Below, piece by piece: positions 36,601-47,652 of a stretch of 64,000 bases of DNA. The notes beneath the pieces are model-generated. The model saw nothing but the letters and a program-made list of their open reading frames with translations, searched no databases and was not told where the DNA came from. Numbering within the stretch: position 1 is the stretch's first letter; every line of letters begins with the position of its first letter. Source of the DNA: Diploscapter coronatus (Eukaryota; Nematoda; Chromadorea; Rhabditida; Rhabditidae). The translations under genes were made by a program, and so were the position numbers. The stretch lies in assembly GCA_964036155.1 (NCBI GenBank), contig OZ038423.1, forward strand, positions 78,817,249 through 78,881,248, given 5' to 3'.

Positions 36601-38404
36601 GCCGAGAATGACTATGTGACTCTGCAAGAGATGGACAAGAAGATTCGGTCCTTCAACGTTGGGCCTAATCCTTACACCTGGTTAGTCAAATTATTAATTG
36701 AAACAAAACCACTCTAACTTATAAAATTCACACATTCCTGAAGATATAATTGTAATACCAGCGTCTTGCAAGAATACGAGGATCTTCATTTTGAAAATTT
36801 CGAAGTTTACTACCTTTCAATAATTTATTTATTTCCAAAGGTCATAGCATACAAAAACAAAAAGATCGAAACGATGAAGAGTTGCAAATATTTCAGGTTC
36901 ACGATGGACGCCCTCGAAGACACCTGGAAGAATCTGCAGAAGATCATCCGCGAGCGCGAGCAGGAACTGGCGAAGGAAATGGCCAGACAAGAAGACAACG
37001 ACAGACTCCGCAGAGAGTTCGCGAAACTCGCCAATTCGTTCCACAACTGGCTGACTGCAACTCGACAGGAGATGATGGAGACTGGAGGCAGTTTGGAAGA
37101 GCAGCTGGATGTGCTGAAGAGAAAGGCACAGGACGTTAAGGCCAACAAGTCACAGCTCAAAAGGATTGAGGAGCATGGAGCTGAGTTGGAGAGAAAACTT
37201 ATCCTCGATAATCGGTAAGTAGGATATATCTGGAAAAAAACAATACAAGGAATTTGGATGCTCAACCCCCGTCTTAAAATCTGCATAAAACTCTGAAGAA
37301 TCTGAGTTGAAAGATAATGGATCAATTGTTGTTGAGAAGAGAATACACGAGTTCTGAATACCAAATTGTTCATTAGAATCAGTTTATTATTTCCCAAAAA
37401 AAAAGCCCAAATTCGGAGTTACTAAAATTTCTAATAAAAATCTTTTAGCTACACCGAGCATTCCACCGTCGGAATTGCCCAAGCCTGGGACCAGCTCGAC
37501 CAATTGGCAATGCGCATGCAGCACAACCTCGAGCAGCAGATTCAGGCCCGCAATCAGTCGGGCGTCACCGAGGAGGCACTCCGAGAGTTCTCCATGATGT
37601 TCAAGCACTTTGATAAGGTTGGGATTCCATTCTTGGATTTAAAAATTAACATATTCTGCCTTTCTATACCATTTTAACATGAGAGTTAGAGTATGCTAAT
37701 TTTGGAAATGGACGAATTTTTAGAATGACAAATAAGGAGAAAATAGTAATTTGATTTTTCCAGGACAAGACCGGCCGCCTCGATCACCAGCAATTCAAGA
37801 GTTGTCTCCGAGCCCTTGGTTACGATTTGCCGATGGTCGACGAGAATCAACCCGAACCCGAATTCAACCGAATCCTCGATATTGTCGATCCTAATCGGTA
37901 AAAATCAGGTCATATGCAAATTTTTTAACGAGTAATTCAGCGACGGATGGGTGACCCTGCAAGAGTACATGGCATTCATGATTTCGAAGGAAACCGAGAA
38001 CATCCAGTCCTCGGAGGAAATCGAAATGGCCTTCAGAGCCCTGTCCAAGGAGTTCCGTCCTTATGTCACCGCCGAAGAGCTCTATGCGGTCAGTTTTTTT
38101 TGTTTTTAAAAATTGTATTTGAAAAAGATTAGAAAGAATTGTTTCTCAAATATATTTTTATATAAATTATGAACTCATTCTAATGAATCAGACTAGAGAT
38201 AATGATTTTTTCAAACTTTTATTATGAAAATTTACTGATTTTAAATTAAGCGAGAGTTGATTTTCCAAATTTCAGAACCTCAGTCCCGAACAGGCGGAGT
38301 ATTGCATAAAGCGAATGAAGCCATACGTGGAATCCCTTTCTGGACGTTCCATCCAAGGCGGTTTGGACTACGAACAATTCGTCCAGAGCCTGTTCCAGAA
38401 TTAA
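24662..38404 (+). CDS. spc-1: Alpha-spectrin
   Basis: Thirty-four exons, all phase-consistent, give 2425 residues: 24662-24754, 25064-25167, 25467-25551, 26521-26646, 26790-26930, 27137-27316, 27552-27689, 27734-27969, 28098-28261, 28366-28483, 28604-28697, 28848-29018, 29199-29384, 29681-30190, 30233-30346, 30472-30615, 30755-30868, 31241-31345, 31394-31514, 31583-31698, 31810-31979, 32122-32197, 32861-32990, 33165-33355, 33511-33696, 33798-33938, 34035-34097, 34145-34366, 34540-36680, 36897-37214, 37449-37617, 37764-37897, 37941-38088, 38276-38404. About 20 triple-helix spectrin repeats surround an SH3 domain near residues 984-1038 ([19 protein letters not shown]). The C-terminus has calmodulin-like EF-hands ([26 protein letters not shown]). 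It forms tetramers with beta-spectrins in the cortical membrane skeleton. One intron has a GC donor (30347). A 15-nt optional exon lies at 32277. Confidence 0.98.
30898..30945 (+). other. tRNA-like A-box sequence, probable tRNA-derived remnant
   Basis: In a spectrin intron, GGCGCGATAGCCGAGTGGTA resembles a tRNA acceptor start plus D-arm (A box). Downstream, GATTGTGAACC looks like an inverted B box rather than a proper T-arm, and no acceptor 3' half follows. An inverted pair AATTTGTAC / GTACAAATT lies further downstream. I read it as a tRNA-derived repeat fragment, not a tRNA gene. Confidence 0.35.
32277..32291 (+). other. spc-1: Candidate 15-nt microexon of alpha-spectrin
   Basis: ATATTCAG borders the left of these 15 bases and GTAAGT the right. 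It is phase 0 like both neighbouring exons and would add T-N-M-A-E after residue 1102, in the repeat that follows the SH3 domain. Homology to other alpha-spectrins is continuous without it, so it would be alternative. Confidence 0.45.
32539..32585. repeat. Short foldback with the GAAATAGCATGG-like core
   Basis: The arms CATGAGAAATGGCATAGAA and TTCCATGCTATTTTTCATGG pair imperfectly in a spectrin intron; both arms consist mainly of the recurring core. Confidence 0.5.
32732..32809. mobile_element. Foldback element in a spectrin intron
   Basis: Arms of about 33 nt: GGCTGTTCATGTACTATATG on the left, CATATTTTACATGAATAGGC on the right, with TGCTCCATCGCTAA pairing further in. No target duplication seen. 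Confidence 0.6.
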
Positions 38405-38909
38405 TTCTCATTTTCTAGAACGTCATTTTTTCAAAAATTCTATTTAGCCAGAATTTCCCCTTCCATCTCATTTCCATAACCTGCCCTTCCCTCTAACCAT
38501 ATTCCTTTATTTATTTAGCTTTTTTTCGAATTTTATGCAGCTATTTTATGCGACATTATATCTAGCTATTCGAATCAATATTAACGTGCAGTATCATTAT
38601 TTATTGCAATTATGCTTGTACGATTTTTTTAAGTTTGTATTTCATACGCTTTGTTTTATCCAAATTTTTCTTATTTCAAAATTACATGTTGTTAGATTTT
38701 TCTAAATTTTAGAAAGCGTGCTATAAATAAATAATACCGGCAAAGTCACTTAAATTGTTATTCTCAGAACTGGTCTGAGTTAAATCCGAATTAGATTCAA
38801 TTCCGATCAGCTCAGGTTATTAGAAATTACATAATCTCGGATAATTTATTTATTGCTATATGACAATAACTTTAAATTAAGAAAAGGAATATCAAAAATT
38901 GTACCAAAA
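38405..38909. other. Convergent 3' spacer of spc-1 and the zinc-finger gene
   Basis: AT-rich; AATAAATAATA at about 38724 can serve spectrin polyadenylation. Nothing else seen. Confidence 0.5.
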
Positions 38910-41045
38910 TTAGAAACTTCCCTGAGGCTGGCCGTCCTCTGCCAATTCGGGTTCAAGAACCATCTCGTTTTGAATTTGCTCCTCTCTGGCTGCATAAAAT
39001 GCATTGCGATTTTGGTAGTTGGAAGATGGCTGAAAAAGACGAGCTAAATTCGAAACCCTTGGATAGCCCAGATTTTCTGGACTACCTTCTTTAGGTTCAA
39101 GTTTAACCAATTTTGCAGAAAAGTTGTAAATTTAAAGAATTTTGATTGATTCTTACCATCCTAAGTGGCTGATATTTGACGTGGGAATGAGCAGAGGATA
39201 AGTAACTTTCTGAGGAAGTTGCCATCGACATGTAGGTTTGGGTCGAAGTGTCGCGAAGAACTCTGGAACAGACTTCTCAAAACTCGACCCGCAAAAACCC
39301 GCAGAAAAAAGTCTCGTATTAAGAGAGAAAAATAGTATGTCATCTATTTCTTTCTCGAAACGATGGGCTATTTTTTCTGTGGGTCGAGTTTTGGGAAACC
39401 TGCTCTGAAAAGTCCATTTTTGAAAAAAACGTTAAATAAAAATTATGAAATTTAAAAAATAACCCTTGTCTGCACACAATCGTGGGCACTTTGAATCGCA
39501 TCCTTCTGTATTTCTGCAAGTGGTTGTAGGCGGCTTCCTCGATTTTGTCCATTCGCTCTCGAGTCAGATTACCCTGAATTTTGAAATCGAAGTTTTTCTG
39601 GCTTTATTTGTATAGAAATTAAAAAGAGCAATTAAAAAATACCTACCCCCTCACGAACCATCAGAAACAAGTGCTTGAAGTACTCCTCCGCCTCTTTTTC
39701 TTTGTCTGCATCGTATTCCTTTAGCAGCTGAAAAAAATCTAAATTCCAATTTTACAAGAGCAAATTTTCCGACCGTTACAGGTTTGCCCGCGTGAAGTGA
39801 CTTGACGTGACTGACCCCTTCTTCTTCCGTGTAGAAATACTCCTTCATGCAATACAGGCAGCGATGGGGCTTGTACCTGGAAAACAACCAAAGAAATTTA
39901 TTTTTTTTAAAAATAATCCAAGAATTACTTGAGATGTTTGGACAGGACGTGATATTCGAAGGCTCTCCACGTTTTGAGCACCGAATGGCAAGAACTACAG
40001 TATGGCATTCCATCATCATCGGAAATATAATTATTATTTATTCTGAGAAAAGTCATAAATTACGAAGTTCAGAACGACTCAATCATTTCTGTTAGAGTAA
40101 ATCAGTCAGTTCATTTTACCTTTGAGAATATCGTGCGCTGCCTCTGGAATAACATCTGATAGCGCAATTGGGTGAGACTCCAAGGAGAGAGGGATCGGGA
40201 ATTCAACCCCTGACTAAAATAAATAAAAAATCGTTTTAGAAAAAAACTACCAATTCTCCAAAATTTAAACTAAAAAGAATCAACTTCTAACCGAATGGAC
40301 AACGGTAGGCCTTCCCGACCTTCTAGCGACTTCTGTGAGATTCGACTGATTCGGGGAAATGCCCGCGCCGATTATGCTGCCCGCAACGCGACGACGTTTC
40401 AATGTGAGTGAGGGATCGGCTAAAAATATTTTCATAAATACATCAAATAAAATAAATTGACTGATATATGGAAAAAAAAATACAAATAAACTATTTTTTC
40501 TTGTTCATAAATCACAAGAATAAAATGAGCATTAAATTTGTGGTCCTTATTAAAAATACCGAATAGTTCATTAAATCTCTAAGTAATTAAAAACCGAGAA
40601 ATTAAAATGGCTTACTGTGACCCTGAAAGACAACCCGCTTCGTTTTGTAATTGATAGTGTTTGGATTGCCGAATTTGGACTTCCCGATCGGATGCACTGA
40701 GGGTGCCCCTGCGAGTGGTTTTCTTTCGGGTTCGGCTTCTTCAAGTTGCTCCTCAACAATTTCCTCGACGACTATTTCTTCGGTCTGAATTTGCTCAATT
40801 TATTGTTTTAAATCATTTTCCTGAAAAGTCGGAACTTTATCTTGGTTTTTAAGATTCCTTTTTAGGTTTTATTGACTTGAGGCTATGAAACTAATCCTGA
40901 CAGAAATTTTTAAAATTTCGACTCCAAAATAACTTTTTCTAAAATGTTCCCTTACTTCTCCTAACTGTTCAATTTGCTCGGCCTCTTGCTCATCCACAAT
41001 CTGCAGCTGGTCGTCGTGAGACGTCGACGGCTGATTTTTGTCCAT
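38910..41045 (-). CDS. Two-finger C2H2-type zinc-finger protein, family not recognised
   Basis: Ten exons in transcript order: 40956-41045, 40616-40784, 40292-40419, 40120-40213, 39929-40019, 39774-39876, 39647-39727, 39464-39573, 39157-39262, 38910-39029 (363 residues). The N-terminus is acidic and glutamine-rich (IVDEQEAEQIEQLGE), followed by a basic stretch (LKRRRVAG). Two fingers lie at about residues 163-223: PYCSSCHSV with HVLSKH, and HRCLYCMKEY with HVKSLH. A charged helical segment (KEKEAEEYFKHLF) and a Ser/Gln tail follow. It is probably a nuclear nucleic-acid-binding protein, but I cannot assign an orthologue. Exon 5 only joins in frame if the preceding intron ends CCG rather than AG. 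The acceptor of exon 9 lies in the terminal repeat of a MITE. Transcribed divergently from XPC. Confidence 0.8.
39263..39407. mobile_element. MITE supplying a splice acceptor
   Basis: The ends CTGGAACAGACTTCTCAAAA and, inverted, CAGAGCAGGTTTCCCAAAA continue into the shared ACTCGACCC and a CAGAAAAAA block. It occupies about three quarters of the 201-nt intron 39263-39463, and the intron's AG acceptor (CTGTTCCAG on the minus strand) is the very end of the element. AAATAGTATG is in the loop. Confidence 0.7.
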
Positions 41046-41413
41046 CACTAAAGTAAAAAAATCAAAAAGTTTGAAAAATCGAAAAACCCGCTGTAAAAAT
41101 GAAAGCGAAGAAAGAAACTTGTAAACGAAGAGAGTGGAGAGAAAGAGAACGTTGCAATTTGAAAAGCGGTTGAATTGAATTCATTTTCGTTTTCGTTCGT
41201 ATTTTTTACTTCTGATTTTTTAACAGACTTTCGGCCAAAATTGAAAACTATAAGGGAAAGGGTACGCAAAACCAAGTTTTTCCTATAGAAAAGTGATACA
41301 TAAGGAGGTACGCAACGTGATTTTATCAGAAAATTTTGGCTTGAGGGGGCACGCAATGGAGATCGGGCTTGAGCTCTGTCTAAGTCTTTTAATTTGAATT
41401 CTTTTCAGGTAAA
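41046..41413. promoter_or_regulatory. Divergent promoter region, zinc-finger gene and XPC
   Basis: The 368 bp separate two oppositely oriented ATGs. TTTTCAG at 41402-41408 leaves GTAAA before the XPC ATG and is a probable spliced-leader acceptor. No TATA box was recognised. Confidence 0.5.
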
Positions 41414-44400
41414 ATGCCTGTCGAAGCGGGTCGTCGTCGCTCGGCGCGAATCAAGAATTTGACGGAGAAAGACGAGAAAGAGCAGAAAAATGAAGAAGAA
41501 AAAGGAGATTTGAACAAAACTGAAGAGAGTCAGGTGGGGTTTTTCTCCTAAAATCAGATTTCTGGAAAATATGAATTTTCTGATAAAAGAGTAAAGTTCT
41601 ATGAATTTTTTTCTTGATTGTCGCTTTTTTCCAGGACCAGAGACAGGTACAGGCGACATCGAAGTCGATGAAAGGTAGATCGAAGAAAGCAGCTGTGAAG
41701 CAGGCAAAAGGAAAGAAACAGAAGGAAGAAAATCTTGCTGAAGAAACGAACGGAGGGCTGAATTTGTCCGAATCTGAAGAGGATGAGAAGAATTTGAAGG
41801 AGCAAAGTGAACCTGCCAAGGTAGAATTTTTTCTTTATTTTCCTTTTCTTGATTATTTGAACTGCTCATTTTCTACAAGATTATTGCTCTAAACGACCTT
41901 TAAAAGGATATTGCACGGTTATTTTTATTTGAAAAAAACTGAAACAGAACACTTCTAAAAATTTATAATTTCAGCCAAAATCCTTGAAACGCAAATCTTC
42001 CGAGGTTGTGGATGAACCGACCAGCAGCAGACCGAAGCGACAGTCCACTGAAAAGATAAAGACGAATTATTTTGAAGATGAGGAAGAAGACATTGAACAG
42101 TCCGATGAGTGGTCTATGGAATCGGAATCTAATTCTAGAAAAGGTGAAAAAACGCGATTTTTTTTTAAATTTTTGAAAAAAAATTTTCAGGCAGCCGACC
42201 CTTGTCGAGAAATTCTGACTCGAAAAGGCGCAAGGCGGAAGAAAATGACGATTCTGACATTGAGGAGGATTGGGAAATGGAAGAGGAGAAACCGAAGAGA
42301 AAAGTCGCAAAAAGTGGGTTTTTAAAAATTTCATTTGTTAGAAACATATTTTCGGAAATTAAAAGAAAAGTCATAACATTTTTATTTATAAAATTTCGAT
42401 AAAAGAACATTTTTACTCCAGAGCGCTCGACCGAGTCAAAGCCGAAGGAGAAAAAGCCCGCCGGGCCGAAAGTGATCAAGAAAAAGCCGGAACAGCCTTG
42501 GAAGAAAGCGATGGAGGGCGCTGATGGGAAGATGCTCAGCAAGGGCGAGGAGAAAATGAGGCAATTCAGGTTGGGTTTTTTTAGTTCAACTGACAAAAAT
42601 CTTTTCTATCTTTTATTTATTTACTTTTTAAATTCACGACGATTAGTCGAATATTCTTGTAGCTTTTAAAGAAATTTTCAGCTATTTATTCGTTGAAAGG
42701 ATTTAATGTAAAATTTAGCTCGACTTCTATAATTTTTAGAATTTATAAAGAAAAGTAATTTGAAAATTCAGAATCCTGGCCCGTTCGATTGCTCGCGGCC
42801 GCACCAAGGAGACTTCGTACGAGGAATGTGCGGCGATTCACAAGGAATTGAAGGCGCAGAGAGAGGCTGAGAAGAAAAAAAAGAAAACCACAAATGCCAT
42901 CATCGAAGTCATCAAAGAAAGAGGTTGACAATTCAAATATTCAAGCAAAGATCTATCCTATTAAAATTTGAATCAGCTTTAAAAATGATTTTTTTTTCAA
43001 AAATTTAATTTTAGTCGATGAAGAGCTCGAAAAAGAAGCATCTTCCGAGGACGAGTGGGAAGACATGGAGATCTTGGACGACGGAAATTCTAATGACGGG
43101 GCTAATAAGAAGGTAAAAGTATCATATTTCTAAAAAGCTACTTTTAAAGAAAAACATTCTTTTTGAAAAAATCGCATAAGGAAAATTCATAAAGAAAATA
43201 TATTTAGTGAAGATTATTCCTCTAAAAATTCTTGTTTGCAAGTTCTGAAAGAACGTTTCAGATCGAAGTGACTGTGGAAGTCGAGAAAGAGCCTGAGGAA
43301 AAAGACTGGTGGGCGCAGTATTTGAAGCAGGAAGTCAACAAGTGCATTCGCGAGAACTGGGAAGATGCTCATAAGGTTTTTTCTTTACTTTGTTTTTTTT
43401 TCAAATTTAAGATTTTATTATATTTTATACTTTTAAAGACTCTTTCTTTCAACTTGTTTTTTTTCAAATTTTATTTTTTTAGTGCCACATTCTCTGCTAC
43501 CTGGCCCATCTTCGCTATGTCCGTCGTATTTCTGTCGAGGAAAACCTCCTTCCCGCTCTTCTTGTTTCTCAGGTTTGAATTTGCTCATTTCTTAAAAGAT
43601 ACAAATTTCAGCTTCCAACTGGATTTCTGAACGCCAAATTGAACTTGAAGAGCCTGAAACGTCTCGTTGGGTGGTTTCTAGATGCTTTCAGGTAAAAGTG
43701 AAATTTAATTGAATATTTTTTCCATATTTTGTAAACAGGGCTATACGAACTATTCCGGTGAAAGATTTTCCCTGCCTCTCTGATCCACACTCCTGTTCTC
43801 TCTCCCTTTCTGGCTCCTCTGCATTTCGTTTCGAAAATTTGTCGAAATGGAATGCAGTGAAGACAAAAAGGGAAAAAGAAAGGAGAGTGAAACAAAGGAG
43901 CAGAAGAACTCGTTTTCCGTAATATTCCATACAGCCTTGCTCGTAAATTTCAAGATCATCAAATTTAAGACAGTCTTCTGAAGACCTTAAAATCGAAAAG
44001 CCTGATGATCTGCAGTCGAGAATGGCGTATTTGGCTGAGAACAGGACCTATGAGACTGATCGAGACATTGCAATGGTAAATTTCTTTATTTAAAAATGCG
44101 GGAGGCCCAATTTTAGCTGCTCTTTGCTATGCTCGTTGGTTTGGAAGCGCCTGCCAGGATTTGTGCCAATGCTTTGGTTATCAGCAGGAAAGTTGTGAGT
44201 TTAAAAAAGTTTTTTAAATATATATAATTTCAAAATATTGTTGCCTTATCACATCTCGAGTTCGTCAATTTATTAGGTAATTTGAAAACCGCGAGACACG
44301 AGATATTGAGAAATAGCGTGGGAAAAAGAAAGCTTATCATCGCCCATACCCTACTCTAACCTCTTATACTACTTCGCCCATGCCTCGTGGTCTCACGGTT

Positions 44401-46834
44401 TCCAAATGGCCGTTTATTATGACATTTTGGGAGATAATTTTTAAAGTTATTATTAAGAATTCAGGGCGGTGAAGACGAAAATCTGGACAGATCGAAGAAG
44501 CAGCAGAAACGAAAACACGGCTACAGCGATTTCTGGGTCGAGTTCTGGGACAAGGAGGAGAAGAGATGGATTTGTCAGTGAATATTTTGAGTTCAATTTT
44601 TAAAAAATCGAATATTTTCAGCAGTTGACCCGAATACGAAGACTGTTGATAAATCTGATGAAATCGAGCCTAACACCAGTCTGCCGATTCGATACATCTT
44701 TGGAATTGATAATCGTGAGATTTAAAAAAATTATTTGCTTTTATAGCATTTTCTAAATATGATTCTTGAGTTGTTAAAAGTATTTATCATTTGGAAGAAC
44801 AAAATTTAACAAATTGTGTTTTTTTCAAAAAATTTTTCGAACGCCTTAATTTTTTTTACAGAAGGCGGAATTCGTGAAATCTCATGCCGTTACGCAGCCA
44901 ACTACTACACGCAGGAATTTCGTCGTCAACGCACGGAAATCGCTTGGCTCGGAGCGGTTTTAAGGATTCCGGTAAATTTGTTCAGTTCGAGTCTGTTTTT
45001 CGTGAAATTTCAAATTATAAAATAATACAGGTTACTCAACAAACTCGTTGAAATTGATAACGTAACATAGAATTCAAATTTTAGTTTTTCGAAAAAAAAA
45101 TAAATAAATAGACTCATCGTTTGCTCTATTTTCAAAAAATATTAAATTTATCAGATGATTTCCTCCAATCCCGAAAGAGCCCAATTGGAGGACGCGTTTT
45201 TCGACCAGAATCTCGCTTCGAAGCCGTTGCCCACGAAAATAAGCGAATATAAGAATCATCCTCTGTGAGCTATAATTTGTTTTTATTTTCAAAGAATGAA
45301 AACTCTAAAAATATTTGCATTATTGAAAACGAGTGTAAAATAACAACTATAATTTTACTGATTTTTGGAATTCTGATAAATATTACTTTTCTAATTTAAT
45401 AGGATTTTTCAGCTACGTCCTGGAAAAAGACCTGCTCAAATTCGAGGCGATTTACCCGCCTCCTGATGAGCAGAAGCCCCTCGGTGAAATTCGCGGTCAT
45501 AAAGTCTTTCCTCGATCCACGGTCTACACTCTGCAGGGCGACCTTAATTGGCTCAAGTTGGCTAGGAGCATCAAGGTTGGAATTCGTTGAAAACTGCTAA
45601 AATCCTTGTTGAAATCAAGAGAAAAGCCTTTTTCCTAGTTTTTTTTCTTCTAAATCTGATTTTTTATCCTATGATTTTGTTCAGGAAGGCGAAAAGCCCT
45701 ATAAGATAGTGAAAGCCCGGCCGGATTTGCGTGTGCCTGTGGAAGAAAGGGAACAGAAATTCTTGAACGTTTATGGTTTCTGGCAGACCGAGCCGTTCAG
45801 ACCGCCTACAGTTGAAAATGTGAGGTGTTTTCTCATAAAAATCAATTTTGGCTTAATTCTTGGAAAATTCATATTTTTCCATTTCATAAACCTCACCTTG
45901 TATTGAAATTTCTATTATCCCATTTTGCAGGGTCGCATCCCCAGAAATCAATATGGGAACGTCTACTTGTACCAGGTAAGAATGAATGTTTTATCTGAAT
46001 TTTACAAGGCAACTACTATATGACGAAGGGTGTCTTCCTCACACTATTTCTTCCTACACTCACCTCCTTATCCTATCCTCTAGCTATGAACTTCATTCCC
46101 TCCGTCCTCCGTCATATAGCAGCTGCTATTTTACAATTATGAAAACTTACATACCAATAAACCTCCATAAAATCATTATTTTTCTTTAACATCAGCCGAA
46201 AATGTGCCCGATTGGAGCCGTGCACCTTAAACTGAATGGTATCGTCAATATCGCGAGGAGGCTCAACAAAGAGGCCGTGGCTGCCGTCGTTGGATGGGAC
46301 TTCAATGGATGTAATCATCCGGTGTAAGAGGATTTTCGAATTCTGATACATTTTAGAACTACTTTTTATTTTTAAGAATTTGATTTTCAGCATCGATGGC
46401 GCTGTCGTGTTGAAGGAAGATGCCGACGAGTTGGTGGAAGAATGGGAAAGAATCGAATCGGAGAGGGAAGCTAAAGAAGAAGAGGTAAAGTTTTTTCTAT
46501 GCAAATAACATTTTTTACCTTTCTAACTTCAAATTGGTGAGCTTAAATGTCACTCTCAAAAGCGTTCTATTTATATTCTTTCTAGAAACGCCTGAAAATC
46601 GTCTACGGCAACTGGCGTCGTATGATCCGCGGCATTCTGCGTCTGAACTACGTGAGGAAGAAGTTCGGACAGGAGAACAGACAGAACGAGGCGAGTGCAG
46701 AGAGGCAGACACAGGACAGGGACGCCGAGGAGGGAGAGACGTCCAGACAGACGAACAAGAACATCATTGATAATACGACTGGCACGCAGAAATTGAACTT
46801 CTCTCTGGATAGACTCAAGCATGGTAAGAAGTGA
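41414..46834 (+). CDS. XPC: DNA-damage recognition protein XPC/Rad4
   Basis: Twenty-two exons: 41414-41533, 41635-41820, 41975-42143, 42191-42313, 42422-42569, 42772-42923, 43015-43112, 43262-43375, 43483-43572, 43612-43691, 43970-44075, 44117-44191, 44465-44573, 44622-44714, 44862-44971, 45155-45264, 45413-45575, 45685-45819, 45931-45975, 46196-46323, 46391-46484, 46586-46834 (898 residues). A lysine/glutamate-rich disordered N-terminus precedes a transglutaminase-like domain (FWVEFWDKEEKRW, EIAWLGAVLR) and beta-hairpin domains 1-3: YKNHPLYVLEKDLLKFEAIY, STVYTLQGDLNWLKLAR, NVYGFWQTEPFRPP, PRNQYGNVYLY and PIGAVHLKLNG. It recognises helix-distorting lesions and starts global-genome nucleotide excision repair with Rad23. 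Three introns carry MITEs. Confidence 0.95.
43736..43939. mobile_element. hAT-like MITE in an XPC intron
   Basis: Its ends CAGGGCTATACGAACTATTC and, inverted, CAAGGCTGTATGGAATATTA match each other and the 10524-10589 element. Flanks TTTGTAAA and CTCGTAAA agree at 6 of 8. It fills most of the 278-nt intron 43692-43969. The element contains an acceptor-like AACAG at its left end which, if used, opens a frame with no homology. Confidence 0.7.
44276..44411. mobile_element. Foldback MITE in an XPC intron
   Basis: The ends GGTAATTTGAAAACCGCGAG and, inverted, GGCCATTTGGAAACCGTGAG continue as GAC-ACGAG. Flanks ATTTATTA and GTTTATTA match at 7 of 8. The interior has GAAATAGCGTGGGAAAAAG, the shared core. 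Confidence 0.75.
46008..46127. mobile_element. MULE-like MITE, family 2, copy 3
   Basis: The left end is GGCAACTACTATATGACG; the right end, inverted, is AGCAGCTGCTATATGACG. An exact 9-bp duplication ATTTTACAA flanks it (45999-46007 and 46128-46136). The interior carries the core in inverse orientation (CACACTATTTC). It lies in an XPC intron. Confidence 0.88.
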
Positions 46835-47652
46835 AGAAAGGAAGGAATATTGAGGTAAGACTTACATTATGAAAAGTGACTAAATATACAAGAAAAGAGC
46901 CTAATTTTTTATTATTGATAACTTTTCATAATTCTGAAGTTCTTCAGGGTTGAATTTAATTTCTATATTATTTTCGAAAATAATGAATTTTACATTTTTT
47001 AAAAATTTTATGCACTTACTTTCAAAGGTTAGATCAAGTTCTGAAGAAAAATGATTGAAAAATTGATCTCTCCTTATTATATCTGAGAAAATTACCTCAA
47101 TTTAGAATACCCTAAACTCTAGATTTTAAAATTCTATGAATTTATTTGTTTTTTATTGATCTCTTCAAATTCTATCGATTCCTTACTTGTCTCGTTGAAA
47201 AGACTGGGTGCAACAATTATATATCGAAACCGGTTCAAGAAATAATTATTCATGCTTTATTCTATCGAAGATAAATCATTGTGAAAGTTCATTTTCAAAC
47301 GAGTTATTATAATTTGCACTCTGAAGTTTTGTCATATCAGATAATTGAGCATTAACAGAGAAAATTGGAGACATAGGATATCTTAGAAAAATTCACCCAA
47401 TTTTTGGAGTCAAAGTATTGATAAAGTCGGTGGAATTGAGTGAACTTCTCAAAATTCTAGATCAGAATAATATGTAGGAAAATTACAAATTAAATGACGA
47501 GAAATAGTCGATCACATAGCAGATCATTTGAATGAACCGTAATGAGCAGATGAGAAGATTAGAATACCGTAATTTCTAATTGAAGCCCCCGGGCTTAGAT
47601 TAAAAATACGGTATAAGATATACAAATCAAGCAGAAGTCAGCGTAGCCATAG
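46835..47652. other. Convergent spacer of XPC and the GEF gene
   Basis: AT-rich, no gene. It contains the foldback 47565-47613, whose arms start TACCGTAATTTC and end TACGGTA around a GC-rich centre AAGCCCCCGGGCTT. Confidence 0.55.
47565..47613. repeat. Small TACCGTA palindrome
   Basis: TACCGTAATTTCTAATTGAA pairs with its near-complement ending AAAATACGGTA around GCCCCCGGGC. Confidence 0.6.

Noticed and set aside
34771..36627. 618-residue open frame on the minus strand
   Set aside because: It lies wholly antisense to the large spectrin exon and reflects that exon's codon bias; leucine- and serine-rich with no family pattern.
43741..43918. Exon of XPC beginning after AACAG at 43738
   Set aside because: It opens a frame without XPC similarity ending in a stop; skipping to 43970 keeps phase and homology, and the segment is a hAT-like MITE.
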